Below, in pieces: positions 40,795 through 51,129 of a stretch of 64,000 nt of DNA. Origin of the DNA: Rhodocyclales bacterium GT-UBC. GTDB lineage: Bacteria > Pseudomonadota > Gammaproteobacteria > Burkholderiales > Rhodocyclaceae. A program made the position numbers and the translations under genes. Numbering within the stretch: the first letter of the stretch is position 1; every line of letters starts with the position of its first letter. The notes beneath the pieces were generated by a model. It was not told the origin of the DNA. It ran no database searches and was given only the letters and a program-made list of their open reading frames with translations. The stretch lies in the NCBI GenBank assembly GCA_003583745.1, contig QXPY01000010.1:1-64000 (forward strand). The letters run 5' to 3'.

Positions 40795-42198
40795 ATGACA
40801 ACCCGGGAAGAACTCCGCTTATTGGCCAACCAGTCCTTGCTGGCGCATTTTGCCGATGTCTGCGCCGGCGTGGTGATCGTCGATGCCAGTGCCAATGTGG
40901 TCTGGATGAACGACCATTACCCGCGTCGGCTGCACATCGCCGATCCGGCGGCGATGATCGGGCGGCCGATCGAGGAGATTATCCCGAACAGCCAGATGCG
41001 CCAGGTCGTCGAATGCGGCCGGCCGATCATGCTCGACGTGATGGATTTCGAGGGTGATTCCTTCGTTGTCACCCGCCTCCCCTTGCGCAATGCCGATGGC
41101 GAAGTAGTCGGCGGGGTCGGTTTCATGATTTTCGACGACCTGCGTCACCTGGCGCCGGTGGTCAGCCGCTATCAGAAGCTGCGTCTGGAACTGGCCGAGG
41201 CCGAGCGCAAGCTGGCCGATGCCCGGCGGACCAAATACACCTTCTCCAGCTTCATCGGTGCCGGCCCGGCCTGCAGCGATCTCAAGCAGGCCGCCCGGCG
41301 GGCTTCGCGGACGTCGTCGTCAGTCTTGATCCTGGGTGAAACAGGTACCGGCAAGGAGTTGCTGGCGCAGGCGGTGCATGCGGCCAGTCCGCGGGCCAGC
41401 GGTCCCTTTGTCGCGGTGAATATCGCTGCGGTGCCGGAAAACCTGCTCGAAGCAGAGTTCTTCGGCGTGGCGCCGGGCGCATTCACCGGCGCCGAGCGGC
41501 GCGGCCGCGACGGCAAGTTCAAGCTGGCCGATGGCGGCACATTGTTTCTCGACGAAATCGGCGACATGTCGCTGGCGCTCCAGGCCAAATTGTTGCGTGC
41601 CTTGCAGGAGCGCGAGTTCGAGCCGGTCGGCTCGAACAAGCTGATTGCGGTGGATGTCCGGATCATTGCCGCGACCAGCCGCGACCTGGAAAAAATGGTT
41701 GCTGACGGCGCTTTCCGGGCCGACCTTTATTACCGTCTCAATGTGATCTCCTTGCGCACGCCGGCCTTGCGCGACCACCCCGAAGACATGGCGCTGCTGG
41801 CCGAATACCTGATCGAGTCGATCTGCCGCCTGCAGGGCATGCCGCTGCACGGCATCAGTTCGCAGGCCCTGAATCGTCTCTTGCAGCATGATTGGCCGGG
41901 CAATGTCCGCGAACTGGCGAATGTCCTCGAGCGCGCCCTGTTGATGACCGACGGTGACGTGCTGGAGGCGGAAGACCTCGATCAGGTCATGCCCAAACCG
42001 AAGCTGCCAGCCAATTTTGCTGGCGATAATGTAATCGGCATTGCCGAAGCGGTGGCCAGCGCCGAACGTGCCGCCATTTTGGCTGCGCTGCGTAACGCCA
42101 ACGGCAACAAGGTCCAGGCGGCCCGCCTGCTGGGCATTTCGCGCGCTGCACTTTACGAGAAGATTGCTGCGCTGGGCGTAGACGCGCACGCGGCTTGA
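40795..42198 (+). CDS. Sigma-54-dependent transcriptional activator with PAS sensor
   Basis: 467 residues: N-terminal PAS domain (about 15-130), coiled linker ([15 protein letters not shown]), AAA+ domain (about 150-385) and C-terminal Fis-type helix-turn-helix ([18 protein letters not shown]). Walker A is [14 protein letters not shown], the sigma-54 contact loop [15 protein letters not shown], and Walker [10 protein letters not shown], all intact. Immediately downstream are a 37-base dyad, a -24/-12 promoter and the GntP-CoA-transferase genes, so it probably activates them. Confidence 0.95.
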   Translation: MTTREELRLLANQSLLAHFADVCAGVVIVDASANVVWMNDHYPRRLHIADPAAMIGRPIEEIIPNSQMRQVVECGRPIMLDVMDFEGDSFVVTRLPLRNADGEVVGGVGFMIFDDLRHLAPVVSRYQKLRLELAEAERKLADARRTKYTFSSFIGAGPACSDLKQAARRASRTSSSVLILGETGTGKELLAQAVHAASPRASGPFVAVNIAAVPENLLEAEFFGVAPGAFTGAERRGRDGKFKLADGGTLFLDEIGDMSLALQAKLLRALQEREFEPVGSNKLIAVDVRIIAATSRDLEKMVADGAFRADLYYRLNVISLRTPALRDHPEDMALLAEYLIESICRLQGMPLHGISSQALNRLLQHDWPGNVRELANVLERALLMTDGDVLEAEDLDQVMPKPKLPANFAGDNVIGIAEAVASAERAAILAALRNANGNKVQAARLLGISRAALYEKIAALGVDAHAA

Positions 42199-42203
42199 GC
42201 TGT

Positions 42204-42240
42204 CTGTCATTCCGGACACGATGTCCGGACAGACTGACAG
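42204..42240. promoter_or_regulatory. Nested dyad, candidate enhancer (UAS) of the sigma-54 activator
   Basis: Inner perfect repeat TCCGGACA (42211-42218), CGA, TGTCCGGA (42222-42229); outer pair CTGTCA (42204-42209) and TGACAG (42235-42240). It sits 65 bases upstream of the -24/-12 promoter, a normal enhancer distance. It starts six bases after the regulator stop codon but has no T run, so it is not a plain terminator. Confidence 0.65.
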
Positions 42241-42304
42241 ATTTGTGAAGTAGACGTCCTCAGGAAAGCTGCGATATCCAGCCCGTTCAATGACTTGAAT
42301 ATTC

Positions 42305-42320
42305 TGGCATGGGCCGTGCA
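42305..42320 (+). promoter_or_regulatory. Sigma-54 (-24/-12) promoter of the GntP/CoA-transferase genes
   Basis: TGGCAT-GGGCC-GTGCA, matching the TGGCAC-GRNNN-TTGCW consensus at the invariant GG and GC with the correct spacing. It lies 40 bases upstream of the GntP start codon. Confidence 0.75.
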
Positions 42321-42359
42321 CTGAAGATCGCTCAGCAATAAATCCCAAAGGAGACAACA

Positions 42360-43757
42360 GTGGACTTTCTGATCGTTCTGGCCGCCCTGGCCTTCTTGAT
42401 GTTCGTAGCCTATCGCGGCTACAGCGTCATTCTCTTCGCCCCCATCTGCGCGCTCGGTGCGGTTCTGCTGATCGACCCCAGCCTGGTGGCGCCGATGTTT
42501 ACCGGCCTGTTCATGGACAAGATGGTCGGTTTCGTGAAGAACTTCTTCCCGGTCTTCCTGCTCGGTGCGGTGTTCGGCAAGGTGATCGAGCTTTCCGGGT
42601 TCTCGAAAGCCATTGTTGCCTCGGTGATCAACCTGATCGGACGCGAACGGGCGATGCTCTCCATCGTCGTCGTTTGCGGCCTGCTGACCTACGGTGGCGT
42701 GTCGCTGTTCGTCGTGGTTTTCGCGGTCTATCCGTTTGCCGCTGAAATGTTCCGCCAAGGTGGCATTCCGAAGCGCCTGATCCCGGGCACCATCGCCCTC
42801 GGCGCCTTCACCTTCACGATGGACTCCCTGCCGGGCACGCCGCAGATCCAGAACATCATCCCGACCACCTTCTTCAAGACCGATATCTACGCTGCACCGT
42901 GGCTGGGTTCGATTGGCGCCCTGTTCATCCTGGTCTGTGGCATCTCTTACCTCGAATGGTGCCGTCGTCGTGCGGCAGCCGCCGGTGAAGGTTATGGCGA
43001 AGGCCACAGCAACGAGCCGGAACCGTTCGAACACGAAAAGCTGGCCCACCCGGTCATTGCCATCCTGCCGCTGGTCATGGTCGGCGTGATGAACAAGGTT
43101 TTTACCAACGCCATTCCGCTCCTTTATGGCGAGAAGGTTTCCTTCATTCCGGCGGTGATCGGCAAGGCAACGCCGGTTGTCCAGCAAACCAAGGCCGTGG
43201 CGGCCATCTGGGCGGTTGAAGGTGCCCTGCTGGTCGGTATTGCCACCGTCTTCATCTTCGGTTGGCGCACTGTTTCCGCCAAGTTTGCCGAGGGCAGCAA
43301 GAGCGCCATCGGCGGTGCCCTGCTGGCGACCATGAATACCGCATCCGAATACGGCTTCGGTGCCGTGATTGCCGCGTTGCCGGGCTTCCTGGTGGTGGCC
43401 AATGCGCTCGGTTCGATTCCCAACCCGCTGATCAACGAAGCCATCACGGTCACCGCGCTGGCCGGCATCACCGGTTCTGCCTCGGGCGGCATGGGGATCG
43501 CGCTGGCTGCAATGGCCGATACTTTCATCGCCAACGCCCAGGCGGCCGGTATCCCGCTCGAAGTCTTCCACCGGGTTGCCTCGATGGCTTCCGGCGGCAT
43601 GGATACGCTGCCCCATAACGGCGCCGTCATCACGCTGCTGGCCGTTACCGGTCTGACCCATCGCCAGTCCTACAAGGACATCTTCGCCATCACCTGCATC
43701 AAGACGCTGGCCGTCTTCGTGGTGATCGCCGTGTTCTACATGACCGGCATTGTCTGA
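42360..43757 (+). CDS. GntP-family permease
   Basis: 465 residues, about 12-13 hydrophobic helices, GTG start with AAAGGAGAC upstream. Characteristic segments: FFPVFLLGAVFGKVIELSG, LLTYGGVSLFVVVFAVYPFA, TFTMDSLPGTPQIQNIIPT, and the C-terminal GSASGGMGIALAAM...ASGGMDTLPHNGAVITLL. GntP members carry gluconate, hydroxybutyrate or related organic acids with protons. Paired with a CoA-transferase under a sigma-54 promoter, a short-chain carboxylate or hydroxy/keto acid is the likely cargo (inference). Confidence 0.92.
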   Translation: MDFLIVLAALAFLMFVAYRGYSVILFAPICALGAVLLIDPSLVAPMFTGLFMDKMVGFVKNFFPVFLLGAVFGKVIELSGFSKAIVASVINLIGRERAMLSIVVVCGLLTYGGVSLFVVVFAVYPFAAEMFRQGGIPKRLIPGTIALGAFTFTMDSLPGTPQIQNIIPTTFFKTDIYAAPWLGSIGALFILVCGISYLEWCRRRAAAAGEGYGEGHSNEPEPFEHEKLAHPVIAILPLVMVGVMNKVFTNAIPLLYGEKVSFIPAVIGKATPVVQQTKAVAAIWAVEGALLVGIATVFIFGWRTVSAKFAEGSKSAIGGALLATMNTASEYGFGAVIAALPGFLVVANALGSIPNPLINEAITVTALAGITGSASGGMGIALAAMADTFIANAQAAGIPLEVFHRVASMASGGMDTLPHNGAVITLLAVTGLTHRQSYKDIFAITCIKTLAVFVVIAVFYMTGIV

Positions 43758-43791
43758 TCGCCGATAAAAACAAAGAACGAGGAGATTGATC

Positions 43792-45795
43792 ATGGCTCTT
43801 TCACGTCACCCAATGGCCAGTTCGTTGCGTGCTTCCGATACCGGCAAGGTGGTTTCCGCGGCCGATGCCGTCCGTCTGATCAAGGATGGCGACACCGTGG
43901 CCACCGGCGGCTTCGTCGGCATCGGCTTTCCGGAAAATATTGCGATTGCGCTGGAGAAACGTTTCCTCGAAGCCGAGGCAACGGATGTTCACGGCCTGGG
44001 CAGTCCGCGTAACCTGACACTGGTTTACGCGGCCGGCCAGGGTGATGGCAAGGAGCGGGGTCTGAATCACCTCGGCCACGATGGCCTGGTTTCCCGGGTC
44101 ATCGGCGGCCACTGGGGCCTGGTGCCCAAACTGCAGCAACTGGCGGTCTCCAACCGCATTGAAGCCTACAACCTGCCGCAAGGCGTCATTTCCCACCTGT
44201 TCCGTGATATCGCCGCCGGCAAACCGGGGACGATTACCCGGGTCGGGCTGGGCACCTTCGTCGATCCGCGCTTTGGTGGCGGCAAACTGAACGAGATGAC
44301 GACGCGCGACGTCGTTCGCCTGATGGATATCGATGGCGAGGAGTACCTGTTCTACAAGGCTTTTCCGATTAACGTCGGCATCATTCGCGGCACGACGGCC
44401 GATCCGGATGGCAACATCACCATGGAAAAGGAAGCGCTGACCCTGGAGGCGCAGGCCATCGCGATGGCGGCACGCAACTCCGGCGGCCTGGTCATCGTCC
44501 AGGTCGAGCGCATTGCCGAGCGCGGCACGCTGAATCCGCGCCAGGTCAAGATTCCCGGCATCCTGGTTGACTGCGTCGTGGTCACCGAGAAGCCGGAATA
44601 CCATGCGCAGACCTTCAGCGAACAATACAACCCGGCTTACGCTGGTGAAATCAAGGTGCCGATGTCGGCCATTGCGGCGATGCCGATGAGCGAGCGCAAG
44701 ATCATCGCCCGTCGGGCGGCGCTGGAGCTCAAGGCCAACGCCATCGTCAATCTCGGCATCGGCATGCCGGAAGGTGTGGCCAATGTCGCAGCCGAAGAGC
44801 AGGTCATCGACCTGATGACGCTGACCGCCGAACCAGGCGTGATCGGTGGCGTCCCGGCCGGCGGCCTGAGTTTCGGGGCGGCGACCAATGCCCAGGCGAT
44901 CATCGACCAGCCCAGCCAGTTCGATTTCTATGACGGCGGCGGCCTCGACATCGCCTTCCTCGGCCTGGCCCAGGCCGACCGGCAGGGCAATCTCAATGTC
45001 TCGAAATTCGGCCCGCGCCTGGCCGGCGCCGGCGGCTTCATCAACATTTCGCAAAATGCCAAGAAAGTGGTCTTCGTCGGTACCTTTACCGCCGGTAATC
45101 TCGAAGTCGCGATCAATGCCGGCAAGCTGAGCATCCTTGAGGACGGCAAGTCGGTGAAATTCGTCGAGGAAGTCGAACATCGTACTTTCAGCGGTCCGCA
45201 AGCTTCGAAGTGGGGCAAAACGGTGCTCTACATCACCGAGCGTTGCGTTTTCAAGTTGACGGCCGACGGCCTGGAGTTGACCGAAATTGCCCCGGGGGTC
45301 GATCTGCAGAAGGACATCCTCGACAAGATGGATTTCAAACCGATCATCCATGGCTCGCCGAAACTGATGGATGCGCGCATCTTCAGCGAAGAGGCGATGA
45401 ACATCCGGCCGGAAATGCTCGAAATCCCGATGAGCGAGCGCCTGAGCTACGATCCGGCAAAGAACCTGTTCTTCGTCGATTTCGCCGGCCTGAGCGTGCG
45501 CAGCGAAGCCGATATCACCCGCATCCTGGAAGGGGTCGAAAGTCAGTTGGCACCGATCGGTCACAAGGTCAATGCCATTGTCAATTACGATCGCTTTTCC
45601 ATCGTGCCTGAACTGGTCGATGCCTACATCGGCGTCGTCAAGGGCATCATGGAGCGGCACTATCACGATGTGACGCGTTATACGTCCAGTACCTTCCTGC
45701 GCATGAAGCTCGGCGAGGCCCTGGAAAAGCAGCAGATCAAGCCGCAGATTTTCGGTTCGGCCGATGAGGCGGAAGGGCATCTCGGCAGCCAGTAA
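43792..45795 (+). CDS. Acyl-CoA:acetate/3-ketoacid CoA-transferase with C-terminal extension
   Basis: Transfers CoA between acyl-CoA and a carboxylate. The ATG at 43792 has AGGAG seven bases upstream. The first ~525 residues are a fused alpha/beta family I enzyme (propionate-CoA-transferase/YdiF type): [22 protein letters not shown], then [18 protein letters not shown] and the catalytic-Glu motif [15 protein letters not shown]. The total of 667 residues is about 140 longer than YdiF-type enzymes: a further alpha/beta domain from about residue 530 ([17 protein letters not shown], then [24 protein letters not shown]). Follows the GntP gene by 34 bases. Confidence 0.9.
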   Translation: MALSRHPMASSLRASDTGKVVSAADAVRLIKDGDTVATGGFVGIGFPENIAIALEKRFLEAEATDVHGLGSPRNLTLVYAAGQGDGKERGLNHLGHDGLVSRVIGGHWGLVPKLQQLAVSNRIEAYNLPQGVISHLFRDIAAGKPGTITRVGLGTFVDPRFGGGKLNEMTTRDVVRLMDIDGEEYLFYKAFPINVGIIRGTTADPDGNITMEKEALTLEAQAIAMAARNSGGLVIVQVERIAERGTLNPRQVKIPGILVDCVVVTEKPEYHAQTFSEQYNPAYAGEIKVPMSAIAAMPMSERKIIARRAALELKANAIVNLGIGMPEGVANVAAEEQVIDLMTLTAEPGVIGGVPAGGLSFGAATNAQAIIDQPSQFDFYDGGGLDIAFLGLAQADRQGNLNVSKFGPRLAGAGGFINISQNAKKVVFVGTFTAGNLEVAINAGKLSILEDGKSVKFVEEVEHRTFSGPQASKWGKTVLYITERCVFKLTADGLELTEIAPGVDLQKDILDKMDFKPIIHGSPKLMDARIFSEEAMNIRPEMLEIPMSERLSYDPAKNLFFVDFAGLSVRSEADITRILEGVESQLAPIGHKVNAIVNYDRFSIVPELVDAYIGVVKGIMERHYHDVTRYTSSTFLRMKLGEALEKQQIKPQIFGSADEAEGHLGSQ

Positions 45796-45875
45796 ACTGT
45801 TGCCGGCCGGGCGAATGACATGGGCGACGGCCAAGGTATGATTCGCCTCTTATTGCGGTCGACACAGGTTCTGGC

Positions 45876-47027
45876 ATGAAAAACGTTACTTCGGGTCCGC
45901 TGGCCGGGCGGAAGACCCGTATTGCATTGGTGCTGGCTGCCCTGGTGGCAGTCGGTGCCTTTTTCTTTTCCGGCAAGGGACATGAACAGCCGGCCGAGCC
46001 GGCCAAGGCGGCCACTGCCAAGGCGGCGCTGACGGTCAGCCTGATCTCGCCGCAAACCGAGGACTGGCCGCAGGTGCTGCCGGCCAATGGCAATGTCGTG
46101 GCCTGGCAGGAGGCGGTGATTGGTCCAGAGATCAGCAACTACCGGATAACCGAGGTGCTGGTCCAAGTCGGCGACAAGGTGCGCAAGGGGCAGGTGCTGG
46201 CCCGGATCGCCAGCGATACCGTGGCCAGCGAAGTGGCCGAGGCGAAGGCTGCAGTGGCCGAACTGGAAGCCAGCGCGGCCGAGGCCAAGGCCAATGCCGA
46301 ACGTGCCGCCGAACTGCGCGAGAAGGGTTTTTACAGCTCGCAACTCAATACCCAATATCAGACGGCCGGCCATACCGCGCAGGCCCGCTTGGCCGGTGCA
46401 CGGGCCCGACTGCAGGCGGCTGAGTTGAAAATGAGCAAGACCGGCGTGTTGGCGCCGGACGATGGCGTGATTTCGGCGCGCTCGGCGACCGTCGGCTCGC
46501 TGACCCAGACCGGGCAGGAGTTGTTCCGGCTGATTCGCGGCGGCCGACTGGAATGGCGAGCGGAGGTGCCATCGGCTGATCTCGGGCGGATTGGCGGCGG
46601 CGCATCGGCTCTGTTGAGCAATCCGAACGGTGAATTGGTCAAGGGCCGCGTGCGGGCGGTGGCGCCGAGCGTGGACCCGCAAACCCGTAACGGCCTGGTC
46701 TATGTCGATCTTCCGGCGACCGAAGCGTTGAGGGCCGGCATGTTCGCGCGTGGCGAATTCGAGTTGGGGCAGGCGCCGGCGTTAACCGTGCCGCAGGCCA
46801 GCGTGGTCTTGCGCGAGGGCTTTGCCTACGTGTTCAGGCTGGAGAAAGCGCAAGCCGATCTGGGACAGGTTGCCCAGACCAAGGTGCAGGTCGGGCGGCG
46901 CCTCGGCGAACGGCTGGAAATTCTTTCCGGTCTAGAACCGACGGCCCAGATCGTCGAGGCGGGCGCCGGTTTCCTGGCCGACGGCGATGCCGTCAAGATC
47001 GTCGCCGCCGGAAGCAAGCCGCAATGA
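45876..47027 (+). CDS. RND efflux periplasmic adaptor (membrane fusion protein)
   Basis: 383 residues. An N-terminal membrane anchor/signal (KTRIALVLAALVAVGAFFF), a lipoyl-like hairpin (NGNVVAWQEAVIGPEISNYRI...VGDKVRKGQVLARI), an alpha-helical hairpin (VAEAKAAVAELEASAAEAKANAER) and a beta-barrel/membrane-proximal domain. It links the inner-membrane pump to an outer-membrane channel. It overlaps the RND pump gene by four bases. No outer-membrane factor gene is present, so a TolC-like protein from elsewhere would be used. Confidence 0.93.
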   Translation: MKNVTSGPLAGRKTRIALVLAALVAVGAFFFSGKGHEQPAEPAKAATAKAALTVSLISPQTEDWPQVLPANGNVVAWQEAVIGPEISNYRITEVLVQVGDKVRKGQVLARIASDTVASEVAEAKAAVAELEASAAEAKANAERAAELREKGFYSSQLNTQYQTAGHTAQARLAGARARLQAAELKMSKTGVLAPDDGVISARSATVGSLTQTGQELFRLIRGGRLEWRAEVPSADLGRIGGGASALLSNPNGELVKGRVRAVAPSVDPQTRNGLVYVDLPATEALRAGMFARGEFELGQAPALTVPQASVVLREGFAYVFRLEKAQADLGQVAQTKVQVGRRLGERLEILSGLEPTAQIVEAGAGFLADGDAVKIVAAGSKPQ

Positions 47028-50000
47028 ACGTTTCTGCCTGGTCAATCCGGAATCCGACGCCGGCCATCCTGCTCTTCATCATGTTGACGCTGTTTGGCGT
47101 CATGGCCTTCAAGGCGATGAAGATCCAGCAATTCATGGATGTCGATCTGCCTACCGTGCGGGTGACTGCCACCCTGCCCGGCGCCGCGCCCGCCCAGATG
47201 GAAACCGAAGTGGCGCGCAAGATCGAGAATTCGGTGGCGACGCTGCAGGGCATCAAGCACGTCTATACGAAGGTGCAGGATGGCAGTACCGTTGTCACCG
47301 TCGAATTTCGCCTTGAGAAGCCGACGCAGGAGGCGGTAGACGACGTGCGCGATGCCATGTCGCGCATCCGTTCCGACTTGCCCGGGGATCTGAAGGATCC
47401 TGTCATCGCCAAGGTCGACCTGGCCGGGGCGCCGATCCTGACCTATACGGTGGCCTCGACCCGGATGGACGACGAGGCACTTTCCTGGTTCGTGGACAAT
47501 ACCGTGACCAAGGCCATGCTCAGCGTACGGGGGGTCGGGTCGGTGGCGCGGGTCGGCGGTGTCAGCCGGGAAATCCGGGTCGAGCTCGATCCGGCCCGCC
47601 TGCTGGCGCTGAATGCGACGGCCGCCGACATTTCCCGTCAGTTGCGGCAGATCCAGCAAGAAGCGTCGGGCGGACGGGCTGATGTCGGCGGTATCGAGCA
47701 ATCGGTGCGGACGATTGCCACGGTGGCTTCGGCCAGCGAGTTGGCGGCGATGGATATCCTGCTCTCCGATGGCCGCCGTATCCGCCTCGATCAGGTGGCG
47801 ACGATCAGCGATACAGTGGGTGAAAAGCGCACTGCAGCGCTGCTCAACGGCAAGCCGGTGGTCGGTTTCGAAATTGTCCGCAGTCGCGGTGCCGGCGAGG
47901 TCGAACTGGCGAACAACGTGCGGGCAACGCTGGAGCGGCTGCGCAGCGAGCACCCCGATATCACCATCACCGAAGCCTTCAATTTCGTCGATCCGGTGAT
48001 CGAGAATTACGAGGGCTCGATGTCCTTGCTGATCGAAGGCGCCATCCTGGCGGTGATCGTCGTCTGGCTCTTCCTGCGTGACTGGCGGGCGACCTTCGTT
48101 TCGGCGACGGCCTTGCCCTTGTCGATCATCCCGACCTTTGCCGCGATGTACCTGATGGGCTTCACGCTCAACGTCGTCACCTTGCTGTCGATGTCGCTGG
48201 TGGTCGGCATCCTGGTCGATGACGCGATCGTCGAGATCGAGAACATCATGCGCCACCTGCGCATGGGCAAGACGCCCTTCCAGGCGGCGATGGAAGCGGC
48301 CGACGAGATCGGCCTGGCGGTGATCGCCACGACCTTTACACTGATCGCGGTTTTCCTGCCGACCGCCTTCATGAGCGGTGTCGCCGGCAAATTCTTCGTT
48401 CAGTTTGGCTGGACGGCGGCGATTGCCGTTTTCTTCTCGCTGGTGGTTGCCCGTCTGTTGACGCCGATGATGGCGGCCTACATCCTGAAGCCCTTTGTCA
48501 GTGAGCATCATGAACCGGGCTGGATGACGATCTATGCCGGCTGGGCCGCCTGGTGCCTGAAACATCGTCTGCTGACCATGCTGGCAACGGTCGTCTTTTT
48601 CATCGGCTCCTTCATGCTGGTGCCGTTTCTGCCCACCGGCTTCCTGCCGCCGGACGATTTGTCGCAGACCCAGGTGTACATCTCCCTGCCGCCCGGCAGC
48701 ACCTATGAAGAAACCTTTGCTGCGGCCGAGCAGGCGCGCGCCATTGTCGAGCAGCACCCGCAGGTCAAGATGGTCTACACCGCCATCGGTGGCGGGGCGG
48801 CTGGCAGCGACCCCTTCGCACCACGCGGTGCGGCCGAGGTGCGCAAGGCGACGTTGACCATCAATCTGACGCCGCGCAAGCAGCGTGGCGGCGTGACCAA
48901 GCAAGAGGTCGAACGCGAATTGAGGCAGGCCCTGGCGGCTATTCCCGGTGCTCAACTCAAGGTCGGGCTGGGTGGGTCCAATGAAAAATACGTCCTGGTG
49001 CTGGCCAGTGAGAACGGTCCGTTGCTTGCCGAGCATGCCCGTCTGGTTGAACGCGAACTGCGCGGCATCCCGGGCATCGGCAACATCACCAGTACGGCCA
49101 GCCTGGTTCGTCCAGAGTTGGTGGTGCGTCCCGATTTCGCCCGGGCCGCCGATCTGGGCGTGACCTCCGCGGCGATTGCCGAAACACTGCGCATCGCGAC
49201 CTCCGGCGATTACGATCAGAGTCTGGCCAAGCTCAATCTGGCACAACGCCAGGTGCCGATCATCGTCAAATTGCCGCCCGCCGCGCGCCAGGATCTCGCT
49301 TTGCTGGAAAAGATGACGGTCCCGGGCAAGCACGGTCCGGTGATGATCGGCAACGTTGCCTCGCTTAGCCTGGCTGGCGGACCGGCCGAGATTGACCGTT
49401 ACGACCGCCTGCGCAACATCAATTTTGAGCTTGAATTGAATGGTCAGCCGCTTGGTGAAGTGGAGCGGCAGGTGCTGGCCTTGCCGAGTATCCTGAACAA
49501 GCCGTCCGGCGTGTTGCAGACCACGATCGGCGATGCCGAGGCGATGGGCGAATTGTTCCAGAGCTTCGGTCTGGCGATGGCCACCGGCGTGCTTTGCATT
49601 TATATCGTTCTGGTCCTGCTCTTCAAGGACTTCGTCCAGCCAGTGACCATCCTGGCGGCGCTGATCCTCTCGGTACCCGGTGCCTTCCTGGCCCTGTTCA
49701 TCTCGCAGACGGCGCTGTCGATGCCGTCGATGATCGGTCTGATCATGCTGATGGGGATTGCCACCAAGAACTCGATCCTGCTCATCGACTACGTCATCCT
49801 GGCTCGCCGCGATCATGGTCTCGATCGCTGGAGCGCCCTGCTCGACGCCTGCCGCAAGCGGGCCCGGCCGATCGTCATGACCACCATCGCGATGGGCGCC
49901 GGCATGATGCCGATTGCGCTCGGCATCGGCACCGATCCGAGCTTCCGGGCGCCGATGGCGATTGTCGTGATCGGCGGTCTGATCACCTCAACCTTCCTCA

Positions 50001-50080
50001 GCCTGCTCGTCATCCCGGTTGTCTTCACCTTTGTCGACGACCTGATCGTCAAGGTGCGCGGCCTGCATCGCCCGCACTGA
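47024..50080 (+). CDS. RND multidrug-type efflux permease
   Basis: 1018 residues with the RND duplication: large periplasmic loops after helices 1 and 7. The proton-relay residues are present: Asp-Asp in VGILVDDAIVEIENI (helix 4) and Lys in GIATKNSILLIDY (helix 10). Other landmarks are NVVTLLSMSLVV and PTAFMSGVAGKFFVQFGWT. It belongs to the hydrophobic-compound exporter group (AcrB/MdtBC-like) rather than the heavy-metal group by its motifs; the substrate cannot be told. Ends 18 bases before a strong bidirectional terminator. Confidence 0.95.
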   Translation: MNVSAWSIRNPTPAILLFIMLTLFGVMAFKAMKIQQFMDVDLPTVRVTATLPGAAPAQMETEVARKIENSVATLQGIKHVYTKVQDGSTVVTVEFRLEKPTQEAVDDVRDAMSRIRSDLPGDLKDPVIAKVDLAGAPILTYTVASTRMDDEALSWFVDNTVTKAMLSVRGVGSVARVGGVSREIRVELDPARLLALNATAADISRQLRQIQQEASGGRADVGGIEQSVRTIATVASASELAAMDILLSDGRRIRLDQVATISDTVGEKRTAALLNGKPVVGFEIVRSRGAGEVELANNVRATLERLRSEHPDITITEAFNFVDPVIENYEGSMSLLIEGAILAVIVVWLFLRDWRATFVSATALPLSIIPTFAAMYLMGFTLNVVTLLSMSLVVGILVDDAIVEIENIMRHLRMGKTPFQAAMEAADEIGLAVIATTFTLIAVFLPTAFMSGVAGKFFVQFGWTAAIAVFFSLVVARLLTPMMAAYILKPFVSEHHEPGWMTIYAGWAAWCLKHRLLTMLATVVFFIGSFMLVPFLPTGFLPPDDLSQTQVYISLPPGSTYEETFAAAEQARAIVEQHPQVKMVYTAIGGGAAGSDPFAPRGAAEVRKATLTINLTPRKQRGGVTKQEVERELRQALAAIPGAQLKVGLGGSNEKYVLVLASENGPLLAEHARLVERELRGIPGIGNITSTASLVRPELVVRPDFARAADLGVTSAAIAETLRIATSGDYDQSLAKLNLAQRQVPIIVKLPPAARQDLALLEKMTVPGKHGPVMIGNVASLSLAGGPAEIDRYDRLRNINFELELNGQPLGEVERQVLALPSILNKPSGVLQTTIGDAEAMGELFQSFGLAMATGVLCIYIVLVLLFKDFVQPVTILAALILSVPGAFLALFISQTALSMPSMIGLIMLMGIATKNSILLIDYVILARRDHGLDRWSALLDACRKRARPIVMTTIAMGAGMMPIALGIGTDPSFRAPMAIVVIGGLITSTFLSLLVIPVVFTFVDDLIVKVRGLHRPH

Positions 50081-50097
50081 TGCGGCGGGCGGCAAAG

Positions 50098-50129
50098 AAA
50101 AGGCCGGTGGATCGCTCCACCGGCCTTTT
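50098..50129. terminator. Bidirectional intrinsic terminator
   Basis: AAAAGGCCGGTGGA (50098-50111), loop TCGC, TCCACCGGCCTTTT (50116-50129): a perfect 14-bp stem with A and T tracts on either side. It serves the RND operon on the plus strand and the Tim44-like gene on the minus strand. Confidence 0.93.
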
Positions 50130-50147
50130 AGTTTAAGCGGCGACCGC

Positions 50148-51026
50148 TTACTGGACTTGCTGAATGCCGGCCAAGACCCAGCCGGTGCTGCCGTTGCGCG
50201 GCTTGGTCATGTGCCAGATTTCGTCGAAGGCTTCGGCCGGTGCGGCCTTCTCTTCGCGGATCAGGCCATGGAAGCGGACGCTGACGATGTAGCGGTTGCT
50301 TTCTTCGGTGACGTCGAGGACTTCGGCGTTCAACTGCACGACATCGGTTTCCTGCTTTTCAGCACCGCGCTCGCCCATGCCCAGCTTGATCTCGGCAAAC
50401 ATTTCCGGCGAGGTGAATTCGCGGATGTCGTCGAGGTTGCCGGCATCGTTGGCAGCCTGCAGGCGGATGAAGTTGACCTTGGCGTTGCGGACGAAGCCAT
50501 CGGCATCGAAGTCGGCCGGGATGTTGCCGCTGTTGCCGGCGACCGGGGCGGCGGCGCTACCGCCAGCCGGGATGAAGTCCGGTTGGCGTGCGGCGGGCGC
50601 GTCGTAATTGTGGCCGGCACCGGCATATTGCAGCCCGCCTTGCTGCTGGGCGGCCTTCTTGCGCATGAAGAAGCCAATGGCACCAATCACCACCATGGCG
50701 AGCAGCGCGATCATCATGAAGTTGGCCAGCCCTTCACCGAAGCCGAAGTGCGAAGCCAGCGCGGCCAGGCCGATACCGGCGGCGAGACCGGCCAGCGGGC
50801 CCATCCAGGAGCGCTTGGGTTGGGCTTGCGGAGCCGGTGCAGGCGCAGCGGGTGCGGCATGTTGCTGCTGGGCCGGCGCGGCATTGGTTGCCTTGTTCGG
50901 GGTCACCGCCTGGCGCTGCATGCCGGACGAAGTGCCACCGCCCAGGCGGCGTGCCGCTTCGGCGTCGCCGGTGGTCAGCGTGAAGCCGAGCACCAGTGCT
51001 GCGGCCATCAAAGCGAAAGATTTCAT
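50148..51026 (-). CDS. Tim44-like domain membrane protein
   Basis: 292 residues: signal peptide (MKSFALMAAALVLGFTLTTGDAEA), a Gly/Ala/Pro/Gln-rich low-complexity stretch with many Ala-Pro pairs (about 30-75), two hydrophobic helices (GPLAGLAAGIGLAALASHF, MMIALLAMVVIGAIGFFM), a linker, and a C-terminal Tim44-like/NTF2-type domain (from about 165) ending TGWVLAGIQQVQ. The domain binds hydrophobic ligands or membranes in mitochondria; the bacterial role is unknown. Single gene, ATG preceded by GGAGACAAAC. Confidence 0.9.
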   Translation of the reverse strand: MKSFALMAAALVLGFTLTTGDAEAARRLGGGTSSGMQRQAVTPNKATNAAPAQQQHAAPAAPAPAPQAQPKRSWMGPLAGLAAGIGLAALASHFGFGEGLANFMMIALLAMVVIGAIGFFMRKKAAQQQGGLQYAGAGHNYDAPAARQPDFIPAGGSAAAPVAGNSGNIPADFDADGFVRNAKVNFIRLQAANDAGNLDDIREFTSPEMFAEIKLGMGERGAEKQETDVVQLNAEVLDVTEESNRYIVSVRFHGLIREEKAAPAEAFDEIWHMTKPRNGSTGWVLAGIQQVQ

Positions 51027-51129
51027 GTTTGTCTCCTACGGGGTGAATGCGACAGCGTGCAGCATACGCTGCTTATGTTTCGATAAAAATATGTTTTAAG
51101 CTCATTTATTCTTCGTAAAAACCGAAGAT

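Noticed and set aside
47042..49816. A 924-residue open frame opposite the RND pump
   Set aside because: Antisense shadow with Gln/Asp/His/Arg-rich low complexity and no motif.
51027..51129. Second cobalamin riboswitch in front of cbiA or in the gap beyond it
   Set aside because: No B12-box sequence there; cbiA is the last gene of the operon, not the first.
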